A stretch of DNA of 64,000 nucleotides from Aliiglaciecola sp. M165. GTDB taxonomy: Bacteria; Pseudomonadota; Gammaproteobacteria; Enterobacterales; Alteromonadaceae. The position numbers and the translations under genes are program-made. Shown in pieces: positions 6,757 through 16,121 of this stretch; the stretch's first letter is position 1; every line of letters begins with the position of its first letter. The notes below the pieces were generated by a model. It searched no databases, was not told where the DNA came from, and was given only the letters and a program-made list of their open reading frames with translations. The DNA is taken from the NCBI RefSeq assembly GCF_007197995.1, contig NZ_VKKH01000004.1, forward strand, positions 124,001 to 188,000, given 5' to 3'.

Positions 6757-9726
6757 TTAGAAAGACCCTCTCAAAATAAAGGAGATCCGTCTATCATTGG
6801 TAAAGGAGCTCCTCACCACAGTGTCCCCTCCTTGGTTAACCTGCATCCGAGTGTTGGATTCAGACTCTGTGAGGTTTTGCCCCTGCACACCTATTTGCAA
6901 TTCATCAGTCAAGTTGTAGAAGATTGACGCGTCAACCTGCCCTCTTGCCTCGTTGAAAATGGGCACGCCAAGGTTGACCTGGCGAATTGTCAGCAGATAA
7001 TCAGAGCGATAGTTGTAGGCAATACGCGCCTGAAAATCGTCGTCTTCATACATTCCCACAAAGTTGTATGTGCGCTTCGATAATCCTTGCAGCGGCAGGT
7101 TATCAAAAGGTAGCTCCGCCCTTGATACATCCGATGGACTACCTGATTCATTCGGTCGCGTATTTTGATTAGGCACCCCACTTTCTCTTAAGAATGTCGC
7201 ATTGAACTGCACACCCAAATTTGAAAATATCCCGGGTAATTCGTCAAAGAATTGTTGATAGGCCACCTCTAAACCGCTCAAATTGCCGTCGCCGACATTG
7301 ATGGTTGTCGACACACTTACCGGCAATGTCACGCCGTTGTGAGTAATGTCCTGATTAAAGGTGTCATTGGAAAAGAATCCTTCAATTGATTTGTGGAAAA
7401 CACCAACAGATAGCGAATCTGCATCGTCAAAATACCATTCCAGAGACAGATCGAAGTCTGTGGATTCCATTGGATCCAGGAATGGGTTACCGCTGCGCCG
7501 CTCAATTTCGTCGATGACGACTGGAGATTGTTCAAGGTTTGGATCGACTTCAACGGTGTCCGCTGTGTAATTGTAGTTGTAGCGTAAATTACCCGAGTCG
7601 GCAAAAGCAACAGACTTCGAAAATGCAAATCTGGCAATTAGATTTTCACCAATCAAATACTTCACATTTAAGCTGGGTAACACGGTTGAATAGCTACTGC
7701 TTGTCGACGTAACAATGCTGTCTCCATTAAAGAAAGCGGCTTGTTCTGGCGTTAGCTGCAAGTTCGCTGATGTTTGCACAGGATAGTTTTCTCCCCCCGC
7801 AACACTGGTATCAATATTCACGTAGCGTAACCCTACATTACCTGACCAGCGAGACTCACCGCCAAAGTTTAGCTTTGCGTAGAATGCTGTATTTTCTTCA
7901 GTTATACGGTTAATTTCACCGGGCAAATAGCTTGTACCATCCACCGCACCGCCACGTGCAGACAACGGTGGTCTGCCAAACCCAGCCAAACCAGTTATGA
8001 AGCTGTCGTAGTCTGCCACCAAACTAGGATTTGCAAACAAGCCATTTACTGCGCCACCTGCATTGCCATTGTGGAACCCGTCAAAGCCAAATTGTACTGG
8101 GGCTGCGATAGGCACATCGCCGATGTCAGCAAAGGGGTCGCCGTCCCATGAGGGTGCACGTCTGTCACCATTAAAATCAACCCAGCCGCCGGCCCATTCT
8201 TCGGAAAGATTTTGCCAGTTGTAGGTCGACCAACGGGTGGTCTGATCGCGTTCTGCGTAACGTGCACCGACTTCTACCGAATCGAGATATTCATGATCAA
8301 GTTCATAGTCCACATCAAATTGGAATGCTGTTTGATCACCTTCTGATTCTTCAAGGTGATCCATCGCTGCGCGATAGAAAAAGTTACTTGGGTCGTTGAA
8401 GAAATCTTCGGCACTTTGAGTACTGGTACTAGGGGTCAAAAAGTCTACTACAGGTGTATCACCCTGTGCATCGACCAGAATGTTAATACCGCTACCCGAA
8501 CTTGGGATAAAACCGCCAAAAACTGACAAATCAACGATGTCGGTTGTCGCGTCGACTCTTTGCACGTCGAACTCAACCCGTAAGTCAGAATTTACTTGAT
8601 ATTGTGCATTAAAGGTAAATTCCTCGAGAATCTCTTCGGCATTACTTTGACGTGTTTGAGGACCCAGTCCACCTTGAATGTTAACTAAGGTACCTCCAGT
8701 GAATGAAACATCATTATAGGTTACGTCATCGCCCAAACTGCCATAGGCTTGATCATCAGAGAAAAAGGCATACTCCAGCCACTTGGTAGTCGAGTCAGAG
8801 CGGATGTATTCTGCGGTTAGCAGCAAGGTTTCATCCAAATTCTGATATTGCACAGAAGCAGAAGATGCCTGCCGTTGACGCTCTGTAGTGGTTGAGCGAA
8901 CCCCTGCATTGATTGGTACATAGCGATCTTGTCCGGCACCGGCAGCGTCCTCTACCAGGTTGTGTTGACCCAGTTCAGAACCATCAGCTCTGAAGGTTAA
9001 GTCAACATCACTGTGACTAACCAAGAAGCCAATTTCACCGCTTTCAATACTGAACACATCTGAATACAAACCGGAGAAGCCAAATTCAGGCTCTTCTGAC
9101 AAATTACCTTCGCTGCGCTGAATTTCGAAACTCACAATACGCGATGAGCTATCTAGCGGTTTACGCGTGTTCAAATTGATTGTACCGGCGATACCCCCTT
9201 CAATCATATCCGCAGTTTGGTTTTTGAAAATCTCAACGCTACCGAGTAGTTGTGGAGAAATGTCGTCAAAGCCCAATCCATTTGTCGAATCCGCGGCGAC
9301 ACTGTCACGGCCGTTAATGCCCGTGCGGGTTTGAGGAAGACCACGCAAGGTTGCATCACTACCCTCGGTTGAGAAGTGATCCGGATCATTAGGTGCCGCG
9401 AATCGTTCAATCGCAATACCGGGCACACGTTGCAATGCTTCAACCACACTTGCGTCTGGCAATGCACCAAGATCCGAGGCAGAAATCGCGTCTACAAAGG
9501 TATCTGCATTTCGTTTTATTGCTTGCGCCTCGGTCAAGCTTAATCGTTGACCTCGGACCTCAATACGCTCTTCAATTTGATCTGTGTCGTCTTCTTGAGC
9601 TTCTTGAGCGTAAACGGGAACATTCATAGTGGCAGCACCAATGCATACCGCTAAAAATGATTTTTTAAAAGGTGACCATTCGATGTTTCGAGCGTGAACG
9701 GCGTTTTTGCTCTTGTATTTCTTCAT
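6757..9726 (-). CDS. TonB-dependent receptor (first)
   Basis: A 989-residue outer-membrane protein. The signal peptide covers about residues 1-40 (cleavage after VYAQ). A plug follows with ALPDASVVEALQRVPGIAIER, then a long beta-barrel ending in ILRGSF with a terminal aromatic residue. The ATG at 9726 has GGAAGGA upstream. The layout (IEVRGQR, LGALPDASV, NGRDS) fits the class of receptors that import glycans in Caulobacter and Alteromonadales rather than siderophore receptors. With GH5, the binding protein and xylose genes as neighbours, uptake of a xylose-containing oligosaccharide is plausible but not shown. A LacI-like operator lies about 80 nt upstream. Confidence 0.9.
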   Translation of the reverse strand: MKKYKSKNAVHARNIEWSPFKKSFLAVCIGAATMNVPVYAQEAQEDDTDQIEERIEVRGQRLSLTEAQAIKRNADTFVDAISASDLGALPDASVVEALQRVPGIAIERFAAPNDPDHFSTEGSDATLRGLPQTRTGINGRDSVAADSTNGLGFDDISPQLLGSVEIFKNQTADMIEGGIAGTINLNTRKPLDSSSRIVSFEIQRSEGNLSEEPEFGFSGLYSDVFSIESGEIGFLVSHSDVDLTFRADGSELGQHNLVEDAAGAGQDRYVPINAGVRSTTTERQRQASSASVQYQNLDETLLLTAEYIRSDSTTKWLEYAFFSDDQAYGSLGDDVTYNDVSFTGGTLVNIQGGLGPQTRQSNAEEILEEFTFNAQYQVNSDLRVEFDVQRVDATTDIVDLSVFGGFIPSSGSGINILVDAQGDTPVVDFLTPSTSTQSAEDFFNDPSNFFYRAAMDHLEESEGDQTAFQFDVDYELDHEYLDSVEVGARYAERDQTTRWSTYNWQNLSEEWAGGWVDFNGDRRAPSWDGDPFADIGDVPIAAPVQFGFDGFHNGNAGGAVNGLFANPSLVADYDSFITGLAGFGRPPLSARGGAVDGTSYLPGEINRITEENTAFYAKLNFGGESRWSGNVGLRYVNIDTSVAGGENYPVQTSANLQLTPEQAAFFNGDSIVTSTSSSYSTVLPSLNVKYLIGENLIARFAFSKSVAFADSGNLRYNYNYTADTVEVDPNLEQSPVVIDEIERRSGNPFLDPMESTDFDLSLEWYFDDADSLSVGVFHKSIEGFFSNDTFNQDITHNGVTLPVSVSTTINVGDGNLSGLEVAYQQFFDELPGIFSNLGVQFNATFLRESGVPNQNTRPNESGSPSDVSRAELPFDNLPLQGLSKRTYNFVGMYEDDDFQARIAYNYRSDYLLTIRQVNLGVPIFNEARGQVDASIFYNLTDELQIGVQGQNLTESESNTRMQVNQGGDTVVRSSFTNDRRISFILRGSF

Positions 9727-10188
9727 CTATCTGTCCTTCCGGAGTCAATGTGTGTTGAAAATTTATTAAAAAACAAATGCTAATTCTGTAAGCTATTTTA
9801 TTATTAGAAAGCGCTTACATTTTTAATTATATTATTAATATTTTGTTTATTTTACCTTTAGTTTTATGTGCAAAATTAGGAGTGGTTCCTAAGTGGAATA
9901 AGACAAAAAAACTCGTCACTTGTAATGATAATAAGTGCTGAAATCGACATTTGCAACAGTATTTTAACATTTTAACCACCTTTTACGCCCTATTGTTAAT
10001 GTTTTTAACATTTATAACTTCGTAGAATGACTTCGGTTTATTTTGCTGAGCTAAAGATAAAATCCAAGATTTCGCTGGCCCTCAAGCAACTCAAAAATCA
10101 CCCATAAAACCCACCATTTTGTAAGCGCTATACATTTTTTTCATAACGACAAACTGTGCGTATACAAAAGCTTAAAATCTGATTGTTA
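9727..10188. other. Intergenic region upstream of the receptor
   Basis: A 462-nt AT-rich gap between xylA and the receptor, both on the minus strand. It holds two AAGCGCT-centred motifs (9807-9818 and 10120-10134) and several T/A runs with AACATT repeats near 9960-10015. I see no coding sequence and no convincing terminator for xylA. Confidence 0.6.
9807..9818. promoter_or_regulatory. Candidate LacI-family operator before the receptor
   Basis: GAAAGCGCTTAC is palindromic except for one pair, centred on GCGC. LacI/GalR-family regulators of sugar genes typically bind such TAAGCGCTTA-type sites. It lies about 80 nt upstream of the receptor start, next to an AT-rich stretch. A weaker relative, TGTAAGCGCTATACA, lies at 10120-10134. 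Confidence 0.5.
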
Positions 10189-11508
10189 TTAACCATACAA
10201 AATCCGATTCACTTTATTTTCTAGAAATTCCTGTTGGCCACTCACGTGACCCGGTTTGAAATCTTGATTAAGGGTTGTATCAGCTAGGGATGCCAAACTG
10301 TGTTGACCGGCCATGATGTGTCGACCTAATTCGGTGTTCCAGCCAGCGTAGCGTTCTGCTACGTTTGCAGCGAGAAAGTTGTCCTCAATCATTGCCGCAG
10401 CCTTTTTTAATGCAAGTGCCATATGGTCCATGCCGCCGATGTGTCCATAGAGCAAATCCGCAGAGTCTGAACTCTGGCGACGAAGTTTACAGTCGAAGTT
10501 CAACCCTCCAGTTGAAAATCCGCCGGCTTGAAGAATTTCATACATAACTAAAGTAAGCTCATCTACTGCATTGGGAAATTGGTCGGTATCCCAACCGTTT
10601 TGAGGGTCCCCTCGATTGGCGTCGATGCTACCAAAGATGCCCAATGAAATAGCGGTAGCAATTTCATGATGGAATGAGTGCCCTGCCAACGTTGCGTGAT
10701 TGGCCTCGATGTTCATTTTAAATTCTTGCTCCAAACCAAACTGTTTCAGAAAACCGTAAACCGTCGCACTATCATAATCGTATTGATGCTTGGTGGGTTC
10801 TTGTGGCTTGGGTTCTATTAGCAAGGTACCTTCAAAGCCAATTTTGTATTTGTACTCAACCACCATCTGCATAAAGCGTCCCAACTGTTCTCGTTCTTGC
10901 CGAAGATCTGTATTGAGTAAGGTTTCATATCCTTCACGCCCACCCCACAACACATAATTTTCTCCGCCCAAACGCTGCGTCGCATTCATAGCATGAAACA
11001 CTTGGGAAGCCGCATATGAAAACACTTCAGGATTGGGGTTGGTTGCGCCACCCGCCGCATAACGAGGATGGCTAAATAAATTCGCAGTACCCCACAATAG
11101 TTTCATGCCTGTTTCAGCTTGTTTTGCTTCCAGGAGGTCAACCATAGCTTCGAAGTTGTTGACATAGTCTCGAATGGAGTCGCCCTCTGGCGCTACGTCA
11201 ATATCGTGAAAACAGTAATAAGGAATGTTCAATTTGCTGAAAAACTCAAACGCTGCATCGGCTTTTTGTTTCGCACGTTGCATCGGATCGCCAGGTTGTA
11301 ACCAAGGGCGATTGAATGTGCCCTGCCCAAATACGTCTGTCCCATCCCAACAAAAGTTATGCCAATAACACGCCGCAAAGCGCAAATGCTCTTTCATGGA
11401 TTTTCCCAGTACCACCTCGTCAGGGTCATAATGATGGAAAGCCAGCGGGTTGTCTGACTGTGTGCCCTCAAATTGAATAGGGTTAATATGTTCAAAGTAA
11501 GTGGCCAT
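10189..11508 (-). CDS. xylA: Xylose isomerase
   Basis: XylA converts D-xylose to D-xylulose in the cytoplasm using Mg/Mn/Co ions. The start is the ATG at 11508, preceded by a strong AGGAGG seven bases upstream; a longer upstream frame runs into xylB and is rejected. The 439-residue length matches the class II (E. coli-like) enzymes. Diagnostic stretches include [11 protein letters not shown] with the catalytic histidine and aspartate, [28 protein letters not shown] and [17 protein letters not shown] with metal ligands. It follows xylB by 55 nt on the same strand, so the two are probably cotranscribed. Confidence 0.97.
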   Translation of the reverse strand: MATYFEHINPIQFEGTQSDNPLAFHHYDPDEVVLGKSMKEHLRFAACYWHNFCWDGTDVFGQGTFNRPWLQPGDPMQRAKQKADAAFEFFSKLNIPYYCFHDIDVAPEGDSIRDYVNNFEAMVDLLEAKQAETGMKLLWGTANLFSHPRYAAGGATNPNPEVFSYAASQVFHAMNATQRLGGENYVLWGGREGYETLLNTDLRQEREQLGRFMQMVVEYKYKIGFEGTLLIEPKPQEPTKHQYDYDSATVYGFLKQFGLEQEFKMNIEANHATLAGHSFHHEIATAISLGIFGSIDANRGDPQNGWDTDQFPNAVDELTLVMYEILQAGGFSTGGLNFDCKLRRQSSDSADLLYGHIGGMDHMALALKKAAAMIEDNFLAANVAERYAGWNTELGRHIMAGQHSLASLADTTLNQDFKPGHVSGQQEFLENKVNRILYG

Positions 11509-11563
11509 TAATAAACCTCCTGATGTGGCATTGATACGCGCCCTGTCCAAGTAAATAATTGAG

Positions 11564-13018
11564 TTAACATAAGTCGTGAAGTCGTTGATAAAGCGATTGA
11601 AAACGTTGACGCCGCTTTTGGTAAAGCTCAAAACACTGCGGATCCGGTGTATGCACTTGCTCAATTTGAGGAACAGGGCAAACCTGTTCAATGGGTCGTT
11701 CAGGTTGCATGGCTAACTGCGCCAGTCGCGCTGCTCCGATTGCGGGCCCAACCTCGCTGCCTGCACGATAAATGATTTTTTTGCCCAACACATCTGCCAA
11801 CATTTGGCGCCAGTATTGGCTTTTCGCCCCACCGCCTATCAAGTTAATTTCTTGGGCTGCTTTACCGGATTCATGAAGCGCATCGACACCGTCTGCAAAC
11901 GCAAAGCTGACACCTTCGAGTATCGAATGGGTCAAACTGGCACGATCATTTGAATGGGTTAATCCAAAGAAATTACCCTTTGCATGAGGATTATTGTGAG
12001 GGGTGCGCTCACCGCTTAAATAAGGTAGAAAAAGCGGAGCGCTTTTTTTGTTAACTTGCGCGGCCCCCAGTTCATCGAGTAATTCCGCAACCTCTTTTTG
12101 TACGATATTGTCTGCAAACCATTGCAAACAACTTGCCGCACTGAGCAATACCGACATCAAATGCCATCGATCTGGTAGCGCGTGACAAAAGCTATGTACT
12201 GCCCTGTCAGGATTTGCTGTAAACCCATCGGTAACCAGAAAATACACGCCTGACGTACCGAGCGAGATCATCGCTTGACCGCTTTGGGTGAGTCCGACAC
12301 CCATTGCCCCTGCAGCATTATCGCCTGCACCTGCAATGACTGGAACACTAGACATGCCCCAGCGCCTGGCATGTTCAAGCTTGACATAACCTGTAACTTG
12401 GTTGCTTTCAAACAATTTTGGCATCTGTGAGCGATTAAGATCACAGGCTTCCAAAAGCCTTTCACTCCAATCGCGCTTACCCACATCAAGCCAACCTGTC
12501 CCTGCCGAATCAGACATATCAGACGCAAAGTCACCGGTGAGTAAAAATCGTAAAAAATCTTTGGGTAATAATACTTTTGCGATCAAGGAGAAGAGATCGG
12601 GTTCTTGCTGCTTAATCCACAACAATTTAGGCGCTGTAAACCCTGTCATCATGACATTGCCCGTAATCGTGCGACTATCAGGTACTAACGCTTCCAATTC
12701 TTGGCACTGCGCTTCGCTACGCCCATCATTCCACAATATTGCGGGCCGAAGTACTTGATTTTGTGCGCCAAGCAAGGTCGCTCCATGCATCTGACCGGAC
12801 AACCCCATCGCCAGCACTCGACTGAGATCTTGGCGCTCAGACAAAGACGTCATACACGAATCCAACCCATGCCACCAATGATTGGGATCTTGCTCTGACC
12901 AAAGTGGCTGGGGCCTCGAAACGCTCAGATCATAGCTTTCGGTATCTAAGACTTTTCCATTGTCGAGCATTAGGATCACTTTAATCCCGGATGTGCCCAA
13001 ATCAACGCCTAGATACAT
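11564..13018 (-). CDS. xylB: Xylulokinase
   Basis: XylB phosphorylates D-xylulose to xylulose-5-phosphate, feeding the pentose phosphate pathway. The 484-residue length is normal. It is a FGGY-family kinase: the N-terminal phosphate-binding motif is [22 protein letters not shown] lies near residue 78, [15 protein letters not shown] in the second domain, and the C-terminal adenosine motif is [19 protein letters not shown]. The start ATG at 13018 faces xylR across a 181-nt divergent control region. Gene order xylB-xylA is the reverse of the E. coli order, but both are expected to respond to XylR. Confidence 0.96.
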   Translation of the reverse strand: MYLGVDLGTSGIKVILMLDNGKVLDTESYDLSVSRPQPLWSEQDPNHWWHGLDSCMTSLSERQDLSRVLAMGLSGQMHGATLLGAQNQVLRPAILWNDGRSEAQCQELEALVPDSRTITGNVMMTGFTAPKLLWIKQQEPDLFSLIAKVLLPKDFLRFLLTGDFASDMSDSAGTGWLDVGKRDWSERLLEACDLNRSQMPKLFESNQVTGYVKLEHARRWGMSSVPVIAGAGDNAAGAMGVGLTQSGQAMISLGTSGVYFLVTDGFTANPDRAVHSFCHALPDRWHLMSVLLSAASCLQWFADNIVQKEVAELLDELGAAQVNKKSAPLFLPYLSGERTPHNNPHAKGNFFGLTHSNDRASLTHSILEGVSFAFADGVDALHESGKAAQEINLIGGGAKSQYWRQMLADVLGKKIIYRAGSEVGPAIGAARLAQLAMQPERPIEQVCPVPQIEQVHTPDPQCFELYQKRRQRFQSLYQRLHDLC

Positions 13019-13080
13019 AATTCGTTTTCCGATTCAAAATCTGTTAACAAATTTTTTACGAGAATCAAACAATAATCAAT

Positions 13081-13115
13081 TACGAAATTTGATAATTAAA
13101 TTCCGTAATTTCGTA
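13081..13115. promoter_or_regulatory. Inverted repeat in the xylB-xylR control region, candidate XylR site
   Basis: TACGAAATT (13081-13089) and AATTTCGTA (13107-13115) form a perfect 9-bp inverted repeat with a 17-nt spacer, so each arm starts a GAAATT...AAT element. It lies in the middle of the AT-rich divergent region, where XylR operators are expected. Confidence 0.55.
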
Positions 13116-13199
13116 TTTGTCTCCATTTACTTAATTTTGTATTAAGCTAAATTCAATAATAAAAAAAGTAATGTTTGAGAGTGGAGTAACTGGCACACA

Positions 13200-14378
13200 A
13201 TGCACACATCAAGACATGGTATATCGTTGTTGTTTAATGCAAACAAAGTCTACGACAGGCAAGTAATAGAGGGCATTGGTCGATATTTGCAATCTTCCAA
13301 AGTGGCATGGGATGTGTACTTGGAAGAAGACTTTTTAGCTCGCATAGAGCGCATTGAAAATTGGGTAGGCGACGGCATCATTGCGGATTTTGATGATCCG
13401 TCGATTCAACGCGCCTTGCAACACAGCAAACTGCCGATAGTGGGTGTTGGAGGCTCCTATCAAGACCAGGCAGACTATCCCGATGTGCCCTATGTAGCGA
13501 CCGACAACTTAGCGGTAATTCGAGCCGCTTACGAACACCTAAAACAAAAAGGATTGGAACGTTTTGCTTTTTATGGTTTGCCGCAAGATGACTATCACCG
13601 CTGGGCTATCGAAAGAGAAAAAGCGATCGTTCAACTATGTGATGAAGATGGCTATGAATGTTTTGTTTACCGGGGGCATCATACACGACCAGAAACCTGG
13701 CAAGGCGCTATGAACAGCTTATCTGAATGGCTACAAAGTTTACCTTCACCTGTCGGGATCATCTCGGTCACAGACGCCAGAGCAAGACATTTACTGCAAG
13801 CTTGTGATCAAATTGGCAAATTGGTGCCTGAGCAAATTTCTATTGTCGGCATAGATGACGATGACATAGCCCGTAATTTAAGTCGAATTAGCCTAAGCTC
13901 AGTTACCCAAGGAGCGTTGGAAATGGGTTACCAAGCGGCGAAGCTGCTTCATCGCCGACTCGACAATCCTAACCTTAAAAACAAAATCGTAACCGTCCCA
14001 CCAGTAGGCGTCATAGGCCGTCAATCCACTGACTACAAAGCGCTGGGCGATCCTTTTGTTGCACAGGCGATCCACTTTATCAGTCAAAATGCCTGCTCAG
14101 GTATTAAAGTGCAGCAGGTACTAGATTATGTCGGTATTTCACGTTCTAACTTGGAAAATCGCTTCATGGAGGAATGTCGTCACAGTATTCATCATGCAAT
14201 CCACGAAAGAAAGCTCAAAGAAGCATGCCAGTTGCTTGCGCAAGGAGATAAGCCGTTACCAAAAATTGCCACACTTAGCGGCTATCCATCGCTCCCCTAT
14301 ATGTACGCGGTGTTTCGAAAACACTATAACCTCACACCCAAGCAGTATCAGCAGCAAAACCGATCAAACGTATTGTGA
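13200..14378 (+). CDS. xylR: XylR-type xylose-responsive regulator (AraC family)
   Basis: A 392-residue protein with the E. coli XylR layout. The N-terminal and central part is LacI/periplasmic-binding-like (about residues 5-275, with GISLLFNANKVYDRQVIEGI and VGIDDDDIARNLS), and the C-terminal part (about 285-390) is an AraC-type double HTH (YVGISRSNLENRF, then IATLSGYPSLPYMYAVFRKHY, then TPKQYQQ). It senses xylose and activates xylAB. The ATG at 13200 has GGAG rather far upstream (13 nt). Divergent transcription from xylB supports the assignment. Confidence 0.92.
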   Translation: MHTSRHGISLLFNANKVYDRQVIEGIGRYLQSSKVAWDVYLEEDFLARIERIENWVGDGIIADFDDPSIQRALQHSKLPIVGVGGSYQDQADYPDVPYVATDNLAVIRAAYEHLKQKGLERFAFYGLPQDDYHRWAIEREKAIVQLCDEDGYECFVYRGHHTRPETWQGAMNSLSEWLQSLPSPVGIISVTDARARHLLQACDQIGKLVPEQISIVGIDDDDIARNLSRISLSSVTQGALEMGYQAAKLLHRRLDNPNLKNKIVTVPPVGVIGRQSTDYKALGDPFVAQAIHFISQNACSGIKVQQVLDYVGISRSNLENRFMEECRHSIHHAIHERKLKEACQLLAQGDKPLPKIATLSGYPSLPYMYAVFRKHYNLTPKQYQQQNRSNVL

Positions 14379-14551
14379 AGCTTGAATCAAGCACATAAAT
14401 GTCATATTGAACCCACCCAGTTTGCATGGTTTAGCGACAGATAATGAGGGGAGGTTTACCGTCATAACTGACCTGACAAGGCCTCGACTAACTAGCATCA
14501 CTAAGACAATGCTATGGCCCCAAATATTCGATTCAATTTAACCTATGTATT

Positions 14552-15091
14552 CTAGTCCGACGTATGTTGTTGAATTCTGGCTTTTTTGCGTCTAAAGCGC
14601 GAAGTGAATGTGGTATACAACAGCACTAGCCCACTCATCCAAAGAAACAGAAGCACAACGGCAACGGGTAAAAATACCCACAGTTTAGCGTCTTCAAAAA
14701 ACCAACTACCGTCGTGGATCGCTTCGATGGTATCTGAGCGACGATAAGCGACCTGCAATACCTTTCCTGTGTGCCCGTCAATTTGAATTTCAAAATTATT
14801 TTTGCTGAGGATCTTAACGATCCCTTTGCCTGGTCGCACATCAAGTCGGTCGATATCCTGCCAAGTGTCAATGCCTGCATCTGGGACCTGCGTGGCGATT
14901 TGCAAAATCACATCGAAAGACAGTGAAGGGCTTTTGTATTCACCTTTTTGTGTCGCAGGTTGGATCCACTCAACTTGCTTTTTTACCTGCAGTAGCAATC
15001 CACTTCCAATCACTATCACAATGGGAATAAAAATAACAAGTGCGCCCCAAAGGTGAAGCGAACGACTGAGCTGACGAAGACGGACTTTCAT
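14552..15091 (-). CDS. PepSY-domain membrane protein
   Basis: A 179-residue protein with a membrane segment near residues 17-35 (ALVIFIPIVIVIGSGLLL), a periplasmic PepSY-like domain (about 50-115, with VLQIATQVPD and IQIDGHTGKVLQV) and a second membrane segment near 135-160, followed by a basic C-terminal tail. This is the short form of the PepSY-associated transmembrane family seen next to siderophore or reductase genes. No partner is evident here. Cytoplasmic-membrane location is inferred. Confidence 0.75.
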   Translation of the reverse strand: MKVRLRQLSRSLHLWGALVIFIPIVIVIGSGLLLQVKKQVEWIQPATQKGEYKSPSLSFDVILQIATQVPDAGIDTWQDIDRLDVRPGKGIVKILSKNNFEIQIDGHTGKVLQVAYRRSDTIEAIHDGSWFFEDAKLWVFLPVAVVLLFLWMSGLVLLYTTFTSRFRRKKARIQQHTSD

Positions 15092-15184
15092 ATTTCTCTT
15101 TACTACAACCTAAATTGATTCAATAGCATATCAAAATTCATCACATAGATTTAGAGTTCACGACGAATCTAATGAAAACGGCTG

Positions 15185-15589
15185 TCATTTTCTCAAAGGA
15201 TTAGGAGGGATCAGAAACCAACTGGCTAAAACCAGAGCACCAAATGCAGTGTATATCGCTACAAAGACCCAGTCAGGAGCAGTGTAATACAAAATTTGAT
15301 GCAGCCAATATTGAATAAAGGATGTTTGATAAACCGACTCCCCCGCTGCTTCTCGTAGCGCCATTTCCCATACAGTCAGTGGACAATCGTTACCCAGCCA
15401 TGTGCTAACAACCACAAAGGTAATCGCAGTGAGATGACCTAACCTAAACCAAAAATTTTTTACCCAAGGCCAGATCAGCCAGTAACCCATGTATATCAAC
15501 ACTAATCCAACCACGACAAATGCCACAAATAAGGTGTGAACAATAAGAATGCTGTCTGCCAGAACCAAATAAACAGTTTCTTTAGCCAT
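15185..15589 (-). CDS. DUF2784-family membrane protein
   Basis: From the ATG at 15589 it has 134 residues; two TTG codons upstream are less likely starts. About four membrane segments are visible. Family-typical stretches are ADSILIVHTLFVAFVV near the N-terminus, a central W-rich PWVKNFWFRLGHL and CPLTVWEMALR. DUF2784 proteins are small predicted integral membrane proteins of unknown function. Located 93 nt upstream of the PepSY gene on the same strand, it may be cotranscribed with it. Confidence 0.8.
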   Translation of the reverse strand: MAKETVYLVLADSILIVHTLFVAFVVVGLVLIYMGYWLIWPWVKNFWFRLGHLTAITFVVVSTWLGNDCPLTVWEMALREAAGESVYQTSFIQYWLHQILYYTAPDWVFVAIYTAFGALVLASWFLIPPNPLRK

Positions 15590-15737
15590 CAACAATTAGC
15601 GGTTAGCGTTGGTATTTCAATAATAGTTTATTGCGCATGTTATCGGTAGCTCAACGCTTGCTCGACGCTAAAATATGCGCCACCACACTGAGCTCCCCCC
15701 AAGAGTTCCTTAAGCTTTATCCTCGAAAGCCCCCATA

Positions 15738-15826
15738 ACGTCATCTCCGAGTGCTCTTATCAGAGATCTTTTAATACTTCTATTGGTCTAACAAGATCCC
15801 GCCCTAAAAGCATTGGCGGGATCACG
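15738..15826. repeat. Pair of short palindromic repeats preceding a tRNA-end repeat
   Basis: A unit starting CGTCATCTCCGAGTGCTCTT ends in AGAGATCT, giving an imperfect hairpin. It is followed by the hairpin GATCCCGCC (15795-15803) / GGCGGGATC (15815-15823). The same two-part arrangement occurs at 24041-24175 and 24415-24590. There the second hairpin reads CCCGGC/GCCGGG, a compensated G-C to C-G change relative to this copy. Confidence 0.7.
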
Positions 15827-15836
15827 TTTCCTCTCT

Positions 15837-15990
15837 TGGTACCAGAGCGTAAGGTTGGATTTCCTAAGAGCGAAGCTCCGCCTAACCCCACGACACGTCA
15901 AGAATGGCGTGGCTGGGTGCGTTACCAGGGACGGGTTCATTCTGCGTTTTGTGCTGAATAAATTAGAAGTGTCGCACCTATCAAACGCAT
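15837..15990 (-). repeat. Dispersed tRNA-3'-end structured repeat, copy A
   Basis: On the minus strand the element ends in CTCTGGTACCA, the 3' end of the tRNA-Leu at 24.9 kb, but no tRNA gene is here. The half from 15909 to about 15990 is almost base-identical to the copy at 24.3 kb (one T indel). The other half has diverged but keeps the same spacing and the same stems through compensatory changes: GGTTGG/CTAACC against AGTCGG/CCGACT, and an inner hairpin GAGC-GAA-GCTC against GCAAC-GGA-GTTGC. The core CCAGGGACGGGTTCA is at 15925-15939. Confidence 0.75.
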
Positions 15991-16121
15991 AAAACGTCAT
16001 CTCCGAGCGCTCTCCTAACGTCATCACGGTGTGTCGTAGCAGCGATAGTGCCTTCTTTTGTAACGAGAATGAAAATGTTGAATCAAGTGTTTTAATGCCT
16101 TGTTTCGCAGTTGCATTTCTA

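Larger units (their letters stand above)
15590..16121. other. Repeat-bearing intergenic region
   Basis: A 530-nt gap without a credible gene. It is filled from 15738 to about 16028 with the palindromic pair and the tRNA-end repeat. After the repeat, two more partial TCATC-type units appear (AACGTCATCTCCGAGCGCTC, then ACGTCATCACGG). A short minus-strand frame through it is read from repeat sequence only. Confidence 0.7.

Noticed and set aside
11509-11691. Longer xylose isomerase with a 61-residue N-terminal extension
   Set aside because: The extension overlaps the xylB 3' end, is not family-like, and a strong AGGAGG directly precedes the ATG at 11508.
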